38,032 bases of DNA from an uncultured Bacteroidales bacterium (lineage in GTDB: Bacteria; Bacteroidota; Bacteroidia; Bacteroidales; UBA932): assembly GCA_949289565.1 (NCBI GenBank), contig CASEOO010000009.1:1-38032 (forward strand). Direction: 5' to 3'. Shown in pieces: positions 25,261 through 33,319 of this stretch; the first letter of the stretch is position 1, and each line of letters opens with the position of its first letter. The position numbers were made by a program, and so were the translations under genes. Below the pieces are notes generated by a model. It was not told the DNA's origin. It worked only from the letters and a program-made list of their open reading frames with translations, and did not search any database.

Positions 25261-25385
25261 CCATCCTACCCCCCTCTGTTCGCTTTCGAATGTCCACCGG
25301 ACATTCTCATAGAACCGCTCTCGACCCCTATTAGGGGGATCTCGCTCCTTCCAGTCGCGGTCACTTCGTGACTTTTGACCCACCC
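25261..25385. repeat. Dispersed structured repeat, copy C (intergenic)
   Basis: A 125-bp copy nearly identical to copy B and in the same orientation, filling most of the gap between the convergent recG and nnrD genes (25235-25405). It has the same three stems. On the minus strand its frame stays open up to a TAG at the far end, which explains how copy A could be absorbed into a coding sequence. Confidence 0.92.
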
Positions 25386-25405
25386 GCCGGCAACATATCC
25401 AAAGC

Positions 25406-26326
25406 CTATCTTTTTATCTGAATATGAGACAGGATGTCTGAAGCGTTCATGGATTCCTCGCCTAAGATGGAAGCTGCGCAGTCTCCTGCATGGCCGTGAA
25501 GCCATACGCCGGCCACTGCAGCATTTTCAGCAGTAAATCCTCGCGCCAGAAGGCCTGTGATCAGACCTGTCAGGACATCTCCGCTTCCCCCTTTCGCCAT
25601 CCCGGGATTCCCTGAAGTGTTGAATTTCAAGCCGCCGTCAGGAAGGCAGACCATGGTATGGAAGCCTTTGACTGCTATGACTGCCCCTGTGGCTGACGCC
25701 AATGCCTTGACCAGCAAGACTTTCTCTTCCTCCGTATGCCAAACCTCATCTGCTGCCGGAGAGCTTGGACACACTAAAGCGGAGTCACCGCGAACGCCTT
25801 CCGGATATTGGATGACAGAGGCCCTCAGAGCGGAACGCAGCAGGCGGCGCAGTTCGCCTATATGAGGCGTGAGGACAGAGCCTTCAGGAATCAGAGAGAA
25901 ATAGTCAGGATGTGAAGATATGATATTCAGTGCATCTGCGTCCAGCACCATAGGAAGCCCGGCTTTCATAAGAAGGCAGAGGGCGGCTGAAGTTTTTTCT
26001 GACTGCCCCAGTCCCGGGCCTGCCCCTACGGCCGTATACTTGGACATATCAGACGGGAGCACTGAAAAACATTCTTCAGGGTCGAGGCTCAAAATGGCGG
26101 ACGGATGGAGAATATGAAGTGCCAGGCGCTCCGAGGACGGCACATGCGCTGTGACTAATCCGCAGCCGGAGCGGAGAGCCGCCCCCGTCGCCAGGATGGC
26201 GGCTCCGGTCATGCCGCGCTGGCCTGCGGCCAGCAGTGCATGGCCGAAATGCCCTTTATGGGCATTCCGCTCCCTGGGAGGAAACATATCCATCACCATA
26301 TCCTCTTCAATCCATGATTTTTCCAT
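25406..26326 (-). CDS. nnrD: ADP/ATP-dependent NAD(P)H-hydrate dehydratase (stand-alone)
   Basis: Repairs hydrated NAD(P)H back to NAD(P)H using ADP or ATP. The 306-residue product from the ATG at 26326 has the YjeF C-terminal kinase-like fold: GHFGHALLAAGQRGMTGAA near residues 26-44, VLDADALNII, LTPHIGELRRLL, AVKGFHTMVC and the diagnostic NTSGNPGMAKGGSGDVLTG near 250-268. In many bacteria this domain is fused to an N-terminal epimerase (NnrE). Here the upstream sequence does not encode one. Longer in-frame starts reach 26443 but add no family sequence. Single leftward gene. Confidence 0.93.
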   Translation of the reverse strand: MEKSWIEEDMVMDMFPPRERNAHKGHFGHALLAAGQRGMTGAAILATGAALRSGCGLVTAHVPSSERLALHILHPSAILSLDPEECFSVLPSDMSKYTAVGAGPGLGQSEKTSAALCLLMKAGLPMVLDADALNIISSHPDYFSLIPEGSVLTPHIGELRRLLRSALRASVIQYPEGVRGDSALVCPSSPAADEVWHTEEEKVLLVKALASATGAVIAVKGFHTMVCLPDGGLKFNTSGNPGMAKGGSGDVLTGLITGLLARGFTAENAAVAGVWLHGHAGDCAASILGEESMNASDILSHIQIKR

Positions 26327-26622
26327 ATCGCAATATTTTTTATGCACACTGTTACGAATCCATGCCTGCCATGGTGAGCATGGGAGAACTGCCTCACACG
26401 CACAGCGGACAGTGATTCCTGTAAAATTACGACAAAAATTCATTTCTGTAAAACAGAGTTCCGGAAATATCTGCTAAATTTGTGTGGATACCTGTTTTTG
26501 CTCAGATCGTCTGTTCATTGTTCCGGCAGACGCCGGAACAGAAAGACCGGAATAAATAGAAGAAGCGGGATAAAAAAACGAACAGAAGGTCGAAACAAAA
26601 GAAGACAACAGGGAGAAAACAT
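26327..26622. other. Divergent intergenic region nnrD / DUF2400 gene
   Basis: 296 bp without a gene. It holds a plus-strand -7 box TAAATTTG (26475-26482), no clear -33, a perfect 9-bp stem-loop TGTTCCGGC-AGAC-GCCGGAACA (26519-26540) inside the resulting ~130-nt leader, and near the nnrD side a stem CCATGC/GCATGG (26360-26383). No known RNA family is recognised. Confidence 0.55.
26475..26482 (+). promoter_or_regulatory. -7 box for the DUF2400/zeta-like/tldD genes
   Basis: TAAATTTG fits TAnnTTTG. A start near 26489 would leave a long leader containing the 26519-26540 stem-loop. Confidence 0.5.
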
Positions 26623-27321
26623 ATGGATGAAAAGATGAAAGACAGGCTCATCGGATGGGCTGAAAAATACAATGACCCCCAGTACTTTCAGGAAGACCCT
26701 GTAATCTTCCCGAAATATTTCGCATCCAGGCTGGACGAGGGCTTCTGCCTGGCTGATGTAGAAATAGCGGCCATCATAGCGGCCCACCTGGCATGGGGAA
26801 GACGGTCGATGATAGTGCGGGACTGCCAGAGAGCCATGGATGAAATGTCGTGGAAACCATACAGCTATGTCATGGCCGGGGAATACCGTGACGAAAACGC
26901 CAGTCTCCACAGGACTGTGAAATGGAGCGAATTTGCCATGATATGCAGGAATCTGCGCGAGATCTATTCACATGCAGACAGCCTGGAGGGCCTCAGCTGC
27001 CAGCAAATCCGTACATCAGTCTTCGGACAGAAAGAAGACCTCAGAGCTCCGAACAAGAAAATAAACATGATGCGGAGATGGATGGTGAGAGACGACGGCA
27101 GGGTCGACCTCGGAGTATGGAAGCATATCGGCAAGGAGAATCTCCTCATTCCTCTGGACGTCCATGTATACGAGATGGCGGCCAGCCTGGAACTGACATC
27201 ACGCAAACAGAAAGACATCAGGACAGTGCAGGAAATCACAGATGCGTTCAAGGAAATTTTCCCTGACGACCCGTGCAAAGGAGATTTCGCACTGTTCGGC
27301 TACGGCCTTTACCGTGGATGA
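26623..27321 (+). CDS. TIGR02757/DUF2400 family protein
   Basis: A 232-residue, mostly helical protein of a family common in Bacteroidota with no established function. Family patterns are visible: YNDPQYFQEDPVIFPKYF near residues 16-33, AIIAAHLAWGRRSMI near 49-63, RRWMVRDDGRVDLGVW near 148-163, LLIPLDVHVYEMAA near 172-185, and FALFGYGLYRG at the C-terminus. The helical repeats and the LDVHV...R pattern recall helix-hairpin-helix DNA glycosylase-like proteins, which is a suggestion only. Its stop overlaps a possible ATG of the next gene (ATGA at 27318-27321). Confidence 0.85.
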   Translation: MDEKMKDRLIGWAEKYNDPQYFQEDPVIFPKYFASRLDEGFCLADVEIAAIIAAHLAWGRRSMIVRDCQRAMDEMSWKPYSYVMAGEYRDENASLHRTVKWSEFAMICRNLREIYSHADSLEGLSCQQIRTSVFGQKEDLRAPNKKINMMRRWMVRDDGRVDLGVWKHIGKENLLIPLDVHVYEMAASLELTSRKQKDIRTVQEITDAFKEIFPDDPCKGDFALFGYGLYRG

Positions 27322-27923
27322 ATCATTTCAAAAGGACTACAGAGATGCCCAGAATGTTCATAATATCAGGATGCAACGGAGCCGGAAAGACCACGGCTTC
27401 CTACACACTGCTTCCGGAAATGCTTGAATGCAGCCAGTATGTGAATTCTGATGAGTTCGCAAAAGGACTTTCACCTTTCGACCCTGGTTCTGTGGCCGTG
27501 CAGGCCAGCCGGCTCATGCTGATGAGAATCAAATATCTGCTTAAAAGGAAAGAAGACTTCAGCATAGAAACCACGCTGGCTACCAGAAGCCTGCTGAAGA
27601 TGGTGGCGGAAGCCCAGTCTGAAGGCTATACTGTCACGCTGATGTACTTCTGGCTGAATTCTCCTGACCTCGCCGTAGCCAGGGTGAAAGCCAGAGTGGC
27701 GGCCGGAGGCCACAATATCCCTGAAGAGACCATCCGCCGCAGATACCGTGTCGGGCTCAGCTATTTTTTCAAGGATTACGCACCTCTGTGCGACCGATGG
27801 ATTCTGGCAGACAATTCCCAGGTGCCGTTCAGGGTCATTGCCGAAGGCTACAAAGATGACGTGACGGTCATCAAAGACCATGAAGTCTACAACAAAATCA
27901 AAGAATCGGCCATGCTTGAATAA
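27318..27923 (+). CDS. Zeta-toxin-like P-loop kinase
   Basis: A predicted ATP-dependent kinase of the zeta-toxin/AAA family, about 201 residues from 27318 or 192 from the ATG at 27345. Walker A is GCNGAGKTTAS, immediately after MFIIS. NSDEFAKGLSPFDP carries the catalytic-type Asp. FSIETTLATRSLL and YFWLNSPDLAVARVKARVAAGGHNIPEE are the LID-side motifs seen in Bacteroidota members. True zeta toxins phosphorylate UDP-N-acetylglucosamine and pair with an epsilon antitoxin. No antitoxin-like gene is next to it, so it may be a housekeeping relative. The ATGA overlap with the DUF2400 stop makes 27318 plausible, although the conserved part begins near 27345. Confidence 0.82.
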   Translation: MNHFKRTTEMPRMFIISGCNGAGKTTASYTLLPEMLECSQYVNSDEFAKGLSPFDPGSVAVQASRLMLMRIKYLLKRKEDFSIETTLATRSLLKMVAEAQSEGYTVTLMYFWLNSPDLAVARVKARVAAGGHNIPEETIRRRYRVGLSYFFKDYAPLCDRWILADNSQVPFRVIAEGYKDDVTVIKDHEVYNKIKESAMLE

Positions 27924-27958
27924 AATCGGGCAGACATCATTAAAACGAAATCAGTTCA

Positions 27959-29413
27959 ATGGATAAACAATATTTTTTAGACAGATTCAAAGTGACTGTC
28001 CCGCAGCTCGAACAGCTGGCCGGGACTTCGCTTTCTCATGGAGGAGACTATGCTGACCTCTACTTCGAACACACAGTATATAAAGATCTGCTTCTCCGGG
28101 ACAATGAAGTATCGTCAGGAGGATATCATATAGACTACGGAGTGGGAATACGCGTGCTGAAAGGCGACAAGACAGGCTATGCCTATTCCGAAAACACTGA
28201 AATGCCTGACATGATCTGCGCGGCAAAGGCCGCGGCCCAGATAGCGCAGTCCAATGTCCTTCCTGACGGCCGCACATACAGGGTGGATGCATCCATGGCC
28301 ATCGGGACAAAACAAGAGCCCCAGGACATGCCGGATTTCTATCCTGCTGAAAAGATGTGGAGAGACAGCAAGACCTCGGAATTCATCGCAGTCCTGAAAA
28401 AGCTGGAGGCAATGATTTTCGCCAGGGATTCCAGAGTGCTGAAAGTCATAGCCAAACTGGCGTGGTCGGAAAGCGAGATCATGATGTACAACTCTTTCGG
28501 AGAACTGGCATGCGACTTCAGGCCGATAGGAAGCCTGGTGGTCTCCGTGATTTTTTCAGAACATGGAAAAAACGAAAACAAGACTTCGTCCAGAAGTTTC
28601 AGGGCCGGAGCAGAAATGATTTCTGACAACCTGCTGGAAGAAATGGCATCCGAAGTGGTTTCAGGCATAGACGCCAGGTTTCAGGCAATCAGGCCGAAAG
28701 GAGGCAGGATGCCCGTAGTGATGGGTGCGGGCGCATCAGGCATCCTCCTGCATGAAGCGATGGGGCATTCCTTCGAAGCTGATTTCAACAGAAAGGGCCA
28801 GTCCATATTCGCCGGCATGACGGGGAAACAGATCTGCTCGCCGTCCATCAGCATTGTAGATGACGGGACTCTGGCAGGAAACCGTGGTGCATGCAATTTC
28901 GACGATGAAGGAGTGCGGGGGCAGAAGACTTATATGGTGAAAGACGGAGTGCTGGCCTCTTACCTGCATGACAGGATCAGCGCCAGGTGGTACGGACTTC
29001 CATCTACCGGCAACGGCAGAAGGGAGTCATTCAGGTTCTACCCTATTCCTCGGATGCGCGCCACCTATATGGAAAACGGACAGGCTTCCAGAGACGACCT
29101 GATATCTTCCGTGAAGAAAGGGATATATGTGGATGAATTTTCTAATGGACAGGTAAAGATAGGAGAAGGAGACTTCACTTTCTATGTCAAAAGCGGCTTT
29201 CTGATAGAAAACGGGCATCTCACAGCGCCAGTCACAGACATCAACATCATAGGCAACGGCCCTCAGGCTCTGGCTGACATCACAGCCGTGGCTGACGATT
29301 TGAAGATAGACAACGGGACATGGACCTGCGGGAAAGACCAGAACGTGCCGGTTTCATGCGGCATACCGACAGTGCTGGTGAAAAGCCTTACAGTAGGCGG
29401 CGAACAGTTTTAA
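27959..29413 (+). CDS. tldD: TldD metalloprotease subunit
   Basis: Catalytic subunit of the TldD/TldE zinc protease, which cleaves unfolded or natural peptides in a narrow chamber (known for maturing microcin-type peptides and degrading CcdA in E. coli). The 484-residue protein contains the HExxxH site HEAMGH at residues 265-270 and the family tail CGIPTVLVKSLTVGGEQF. VVMGAGASGILLHEA and NRGACNFDDEGV are also typical. Its partner tldE begins 705 nt downstream instead of directly after it because a broken Fic gene lies between. Upstream it follows the zeta-like gene by 35 nt. Confidence 0.95.
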   Translation: MDKQYFLDRFKVTVPQLEQLAGTSLSHGGDYADLYFEHTVYKDLLLRDNEVSSGGYHIDYGVGIRVLKGDKTGYAYSENTEMPDMICAAKAAAQIAQSNVLPDGRTYRVDASMAIGTKQEPQDMPDFYPAEKMWRDSKTSEFIAVLKKLEAMIFARDSRVLKVIAKLAWSESEIMMYNSFGELACDFRPIGSLVVSVIFSEHGKNENKTSSRSFRAGAEMISDNLLEEMASEVVSGIDARFQAIRPKGGRMPVVMGAGASGILLHEAMGHSFEADFNRKGQSIFAGMTGKQICSPSISIVDDGTLAGNRGACNFDDEGVRGQKTYMVKDGVLASYLHDRISARWYGLPSTGNGRRESFRFYPIPRMRATYMENGQASRDDLISSVKKGIYVDEFSNGQVKIGEGDFTFYVKSGFLIENGHLTAPVTDINIIGNGPQALADITAVADDLKIDNGTWTCGKDQNVPVSCGIPTVLVKSLTVGGEQF

Positions 29414-29432
29414 AACAGGAAGAGGACGAAAT

Positions 29433-30004
29433 ATGAAAGTACAAGAATACAAGGAATATGTGCCCCCGTTTGATATTACAGAAGAAATATCCAATCTGAC
29501 TATCATGATAGCTGAGACGGTCGGACATCTATCAGCCAAGATAGGTGACACTCCTGCACCTATCTTGCGGAAGCAAAACAGGATAAGAACCATCCAGTCG
29601 TCTTTGGCTATTGATTACTATTGATGCAATGGAATCAGATCTTTGCATGGATTCCGGTGGAAACCATTGTAAAGGAACATCAGCAGGAATATTATACAGC
29701 CATTGCCGCAAGTGATAAATCAGGAGAAAGCACGGATTTTATCACCTTTATGCTGCGATGTTTGTTAGAATCTTTGCTAGAGATGAGTGAAAGTAACCAG
29801 AAAAGTAACCAGAAAAGTAACCAGAAAAGTAACCAGAAAATACTTGAAGCCATAGGTAAAAGTCCCGGAATTTCCATTCGTGAATTACAGGAAATAGCCG
29901 GTTTGTCGGAAAGTGGTGTAAAAAAAATCATCCGGAAACTACGCGAAGACGGCATCGTGAGAAGAGTCGGAGGAGCAAAAGGTGGACATTGGGAGATTTT
30001 ATAG
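29433..30004 (+). pseudogene. Fic family gene with internal deletion and frameshift
   Basis: Two fragments of one Fic/HTH protein. Bases 29433-29624 encode the Fic N-terminal segment (KEYVPPFDITEEI...RKQNRIRTIQSSLAID), then a TGA. From about 29617 a different frame (+2) encodes the C-terminal part (LLMQWNQIFAWIPVETIV, then EYYTAIAASDKSGESTDF) through to a winged-helix domain (GISIRELQEIAGLSESGVKKII). The central Fic core with HPFxxGNGR, normally ~150-190 residues, is missing at the junction near 29610-29635. No AMP-transfer activity is possible. The C-terminal part includes four SNQK repeats. The region is AT-richer than its flanks and sits between tldD and tldE, so it probably arrived by transfer and then decayed. 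Confidence 0.85.
29791..29838 (+). repeat. 12-bp tandem repeat, four copies
   Basis: AAGTAACCAGAA is repeated four times exactly, encoding SNQK units in the linker before the winged-helix domain of the Fic remnant. The 12-bp period keeps frame, so copy-number change would alter linker length only. Confidence 0.9.
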
Positions 30005-30020
30005 AGACATGGATTTCGGT

Positions 30021-30028
30021 TACTTTTG
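30021..30028 (+). promoter_or_regulatory. -7 box upstream of tldE
   Basis: TACTTTTG matches TAnnTTTG, lies just after the Fic remnant and about 90 nt before the tldE ATG, and could supply tldE expression independently of tldD. No good -33 was found. Confidence 0.5.
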
Positions 30029-30032
30029 CATT

Positions 30033-30052
30033 GAACTATTTTTAAATAGTTC
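30033..30052. terminator. AT-rich palindrome after the Fic remnant
   Basis: GAACTATTT-TT-AAATAGTTC is a perfect 9-bp inverted repeat just downstream of the Fic remnant, and of the -7 box at 30021. It may be the original Fic terminator. Confidence 0.4.
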
Positions 30053-30118
30053 ACCAAGTGTTTATTTTTCAGGCTATTGTAGAAATCGACCGGAAATTTA
30101 GAATAAAATTTTCAGGAA

Positions 30119-31582
30119 ATGGACAAAAAAGAGAAAAACAATATCATAAAAGAAAAAAATCTGACCGGGCTGATATCGGAAAAAGAAAAATCGCTGGCGC
30201 TATTCTGCATAGAAGCGGCACGGAGGCATGGGGCGGAACAGGCCAGAGTGTCGCTGAGCAAAAGCGTGCTCGACACATTCAGCATGCTGAACGGAGAACT
30301 GGACAAGGTGTCCCATTCCGCTGACAGGTCCATATTCCTGTATGTATTCGCAGACAAGAAGTACGGGACATTTTCCACGAACATGCTGGACGAACGGGAG
30401 CTGGAGCGTTTTACAGCACAGGCCGTGGAGTCTGTCAAAATGCTGGCAGAAGACCCGTTCAGAAAACTGCCTGACCCGTCAAGGACTGCCAGTGACGCCT
30501 CCACCGGGCGCGAGCTGGGCCTGTACGATGAAGCCTACGAAAGCATATCATCTGAAGACAGGCTGCATATAGCTGAAAATGAATGCATATTCAGCCGGAT
30601 AAAGTCAGGAGAATGCAACTCATGCACTGGAAACAGGGCTGGAATGCCCGGCGAATGCAAATTCACGGTGATATCCGAAGAATGCGAATATTCAGACTCC
30701 GTGGATGACAATTTCGTGGCTGACTCTCAGGGATTCTCCGGCCGGCACACCGAAACATCATTCGCCGTGTGCTCGGAAATCACCATAGAAGCAGGCGGGA
30801 AGAAATACTCAGGATATTGGTGGGATTCATCCCCATTTCTGGACGGCCTTCAGAAAGGGAAATGTTCCCAGGAAGCATTGAAAAGGGCCGCAAGCCAGGC
30901 AGGTCCGAAACGCCATAAGGGAGGGCAATTCTTCATGGTCGTGGACAGATCTGTCAGCTCCAGGCTGATATCACCAGTCATCTCTGCGCTGAATGCGGCA
31001 TCCATCCAGCAGGAAAGCTCTTTTCTGAAGGACTCGCTCGGGAAAAAGATGTTCAGCGATGGCTTCACCCTCTTAGACCTGGCCAGAACCACGGGGAAAC
31101 CAGGTTCAAGGCTCTTCGACACGGAAGGAGTGAGCACATGCGACATGGACATCATCCGTGACGGCATTGTGAAAACATGGTTTATAAACACTTACATGGC
31201 ATCTAAAATGGACATGGCACCTACATCCGAAGGGGTGTCCAGGCCGGTGCTGCAGACATACTATGGAACAGAGCCATCTTCGGAAAACTCAAGGGCAGGT
31301 GATTTCGGAGCGGCAGAAATGATGTCAAGATGCGGCTCAGGAATATACGTGACCGGATTCAACGGAGGGAACTGCAATCCCACCACTGGAAATTTCTCAT
31401 ACGGCATCGAAGGATTTGCATTCAAAAAAGGAAAAATCATCCACCCAGTGAAAGAAATGGTCATCACAGGAAATATGCTGGAGCTGTGGAACAGGCTGGT
31501 TTTCGCCGGAAATGATGCACGCCCATGCACCAGATGGCAGATTCCGAGCCTCTGTTTTGAGAATGTGGACTTCAGCGCATAA
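30119..31582 (+). CDS. pmbA: TldE/PmbA protease partner subunit
   Basis: Non-catalytic partner of TldD: same fold but without the HExxxH motif. The 487-residue product has an N-terminal lysine-rich start, the family region AARRHGAEQARVSLSKS near 33-49, and C-terminal motifs GSGIYVTGFNGGNCNPTTGNFS and GFAFKKGKIIHPVKEMVITGN that mark the TldE branch. Together with TldD it forms the heterodimeric protease. It is separated from tldD by the Fic remnant but carries its own promoter-like box at 30021. A hairpin-rich gap of ~180 nt follows before slyD. Confidence 0.93.
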   Translation: MDKKEKNNIIKEKNLTGLISEKEKSLALFCIEAARRHGAEQARVSLSKSVLDTFSMLNGELDKVSHSADRSIFLYVFADKKYGTFSTNMLDERELERFTAQAVESVKMLAEDPFRKLPDPSRTASDASTGRELGLYDEAYESISSEDRLHIAENECIFSRIKSGECNSCTGNRAGMPGECKFTVISEECEYSDSVDDNFVADSQGFSGRHTETSFAVCSEITIEAGGKKYSGYWWDSSPFLDGLQKGKCSQEALKRAASQAGPKRHKGGQFFMVVDRSVSSRLISPVISALNAASIQQESSFLKDSLGKKMFSDGFTLLDLARTTGKPGSRLFDTEGVSTCDMDIIRDGIVKTWFINTYMASKMDMAPTSEGVSRPVLQTYYGTEPSSENSRAGDFGAAEMMSRCGSGIYVTGFNGGNCNPTTGNFSYGIEGFAFKKGKIIHPVKEMVITGNMLELWNRLVFAGNDARPCTRWQIPSLCFENVDFSA

Positions 31583-31635
31583 GGTGCGTGGAAGGAAAAG
31601 GATGAAAGACAAGCAGTTTTTTGGAGAAAAAATCC

Positions 31636-31643
31636 TATATTTG
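31636..31643 (+). promoter_or_regulatory. -7 box for slyD
   Basis: TATATTTG, a perfect TAnnTTTG, about 118 nt before the slyD ATG. The leader includes the GC-rich GCCGGCCGCCGGCGG and the stem ATTGGCC-TCC-GGCCAAT. Confidence 0.5.
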
Positions 31644-31663
31644 CCGGCCGCCGGCGGAAATAA

Positions 31664-31680
31664 ATTGGCCTCCGGCCAAT
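31664..31680. repeat. Short palindrome shared with the rfbD 3' end
   Basis: ATTGGCC-TCC-GGCCAAT is a perfect 7-bp stem. Its 15-base core (31666-31680) is also found on the minus strand at 19851-19837. It lies between tldE and slyD. Confidence 0.5.
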
Positions 31681-31760
31681 ATGGCTGTAAAGAAGCAAAT
31701 GATTCCTGACGGCCAGTGGCGCTGATGCGATGGACAATACTTGGAAAACAATAGAAAATT

Positions 31761-32369
31761 ATGAAAATAGGAAAAAACAATGTCGTCGAGCTCTGCTATG
31801 AACTGACAGTAGACGGCGAAGTGGTGGACAAGACCACGAAGGAGAGACCGCTGGACTATATCCACGGAACCGGCATGCTGCTGGAAAAATTCGAAAAGAA
31901 CATAGAAGGCCTCGAGCCGGGCGGGAAATTCAGCTTCACACTGACCCCTGCAGAAGGATATGGCGAAGTGGACCCGAACCGCATCATCGACCTTCCGAAA
32001 GAAGCTTTCGAGGTGAATGGACAGGTTCAGGAAGACCTGCTGGTGCCTGGCACTACAGTTCCGCTTCTGAACGGAAGAGGCCAGGTCATCCCGGGCAAGG
32101 TGCTGGAAGTGAGTGAAAAATTCGTGAAGATGGACCTGAACTCCCCTATGGCTGGCAAAACTCTGAATTTCGCAGGCGAAATAGTTTCAGTCCGCGAAGC
32201 CACTGAAAAGGAGCTGAAAGAAGGACTGCATGGAGAGAATGTCCATCAGTGCGGATGCGGCGACGGATGCCATGACGGCGGATGCCACGGTCATGGCGAA
32301 GGCTGCTGCCACGACGGGGAAGGACACGGTCACGGTGAAGGCTGCTGCCACGGAAAAGAGAACAAATAA
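31761..32369 (+). CDS. slyD: SlyD-like FKBP peptidyl-prolyl isomerase with metal-binding tail
   Basis: A 202-residue prolyl isomerase and chaperone. The FKBP core is split (residues ~1-70 and ~125-150) by the insert-in-flap chaperone domain (~70-125), as in SlyD. LDYIHGTGMLLEKFEKNIEGLEPGG and TPAEGYGEVDP are diagnostic. The last ~45 residues hold nine His and eight Cys in CHGHGEGCCH-type repeats, a nickel- or zinc-binding tail like the one that lets SlyD serve hydrogenase or urease maturation. The tail contains a recent-looking internal duplication (GHGEGCCH twice). No nickel enzyme is encoded in the window. It is followed 15 nt later by the EamA transporter. Confidence 0.93.
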   Translation: MKIGKNNVVELCYELTVDGEVVDKTTKERPLDYIHGTGMLLEKFEKNIEGLEPGGKFSFTLTPAEGYGEVDPNRIIDLPKEAFEVNGQVQEDLLVPGTTVPLLNGRGQVIPGKVLEVSEKFVKMDLNSPMAGKTLNFAGEIVSVREATEKELKEGLHGENVHQCGCGDGCHDGGCHGHGEGCCHDGEGHGHGEGCCHGKENK

Positions 32370-32384
32370 AGCTGCGGATACAAT

Positions 32385-33305
32385 ATGTGGCTTTTGCTGG
32401 CATTCGTCTCAGCCGCGCTGCTGGGCGTATATGATGCATCCAAGAAATCAGCACTGAAGGACAACGCAGTCCTGCCAGTGCTGCTTTTGAATACAGTATT
32501 TTCTACACTTATTTTCTCACCTTTCATCATAGACAGCATCACCGGAAACGGCTGGTTCTCCGGAACGATGCTCGATTCCGCCCCATACTCAGGGCATCAG
32601 GCAGGCACTGCGCTCCATGCGCATATTCTGGTGCTCATCAAGTCTTTTATCGTGCTGACATCCTGGATTTTCGGATATTTCGGGCTGAAGCACCTGCCTA
32701 TCACCATAGTCGGCCCTATCAATGCCACAAGACCAGTCATGGTGCTCGTCGGAGCAATGCTCATTTTCGGAGAACGCCTGAACTGGTGCCAATGGACCGG
32801 CGTCGTCCTGGCCGTCATCTCGCTGTTCCTTCTGAGCCGTTCAAGCAAAAAAGAATCCGTGGACTTCACGCACAACAAGTGGATATTGTTCGTCGCCATA
32901 GCCGCGATAGTGGGAGCGGTGAGCGGGCTGTATGACAAATACATCATGACTGAACTCAGCCCGATGTTCGTGCAGGGATGGTACAACTTCTATCAGATGA
33001 TCCTGATGGGCATCATCATAGCCATCATGTGGTATCCTCACAGGAAATCCACCACGCCTTTCCACTGGAGCTGGGCTATTCCGCTTATCTCCATATTCAT
33101 CTCCGCTGCAGATTTTGCATATCTGACAGCCTTGAACCAACCTGATTCGATGATTTCTGTAGTGTCGCTGGTCCGCAGAGGCTCAGTGATAGTGTCGTTT
33201 ATCTGCGGAGTGCTGATCTTCCATGAGAAGAATCTGAAAGCGAAAGCTCTCGACCTGGCGCTGATTCTGGCCGGAATGGTCTTCATCTGGCTGGGCTCGA
33301 AGTAG
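32385..33305 (+). CDS. EamA/DMT-family membrane transporter
   Basis: A 306-residue inner-membrane protein with about ten hydrophobic segments in two EamA halves (~1-150 and ~165-305). FGYFGLKHLPITIVGPINATRPV near 95-117 and ALNQPDSMISVVSLVRRGSVIVSF near 246-269 are the corresponding conserved stretches of each half. DMT transporters export amino acids, nucleosides or other metabolites. The substrate cannot be told. It probably shares the slyD transcript (15-nt gap) and is convergent with the fimbrial operon with only 14 nt between stops. Confidence 0.9.
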   Translation: MWLLLAFVSAALLGVYDASKKSALKDNAVLPVLLLNTVFSTLIFSPFIIDSITGNGWFSGTMLDSAPYSGHQAGTALHAHILVLIKSFIVLTSWIFGYFGLKHLPITIVGPINATRPVMVLVGAMLIFGERLNWCQWTGVVLAVISLFLLSRSSKKESVDFTHNKWILFVAIAAIVGAVSGLYDKYIMTELSPMFVQGWYNFYQMILMGIIIAIMWYPHRKSTTPFHWSWAIPLISIFISAADFAYLTALNQPDSMISVVSLVRRGSVIVSFICGVLIFHEKNLKAKALDLALILAGMVFIWLGSK

Positions 33306-33319
33306 CCTGGCAGGAACTG

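Noticed and set aside
19686..25385. CRISPR-like repetition
   Set aside because: The repeat units are 125 bp, kilobases apart, and no spacers or cas genes are present.
27318..27923. Classical epsilon-zeta toxin-antitoxin module
   Set aside because: No small antitoxin gene adjoins it. The neighbours are a DUF2400 gene and tldD, so only a zeta-like kinase is claimed.
29414..30118. Target-site duplication around the Fic remnant
   Set aside because: CAGGAA occurs near both ends (29417 and 30113), but six bases at loosely placed positions could be chance.
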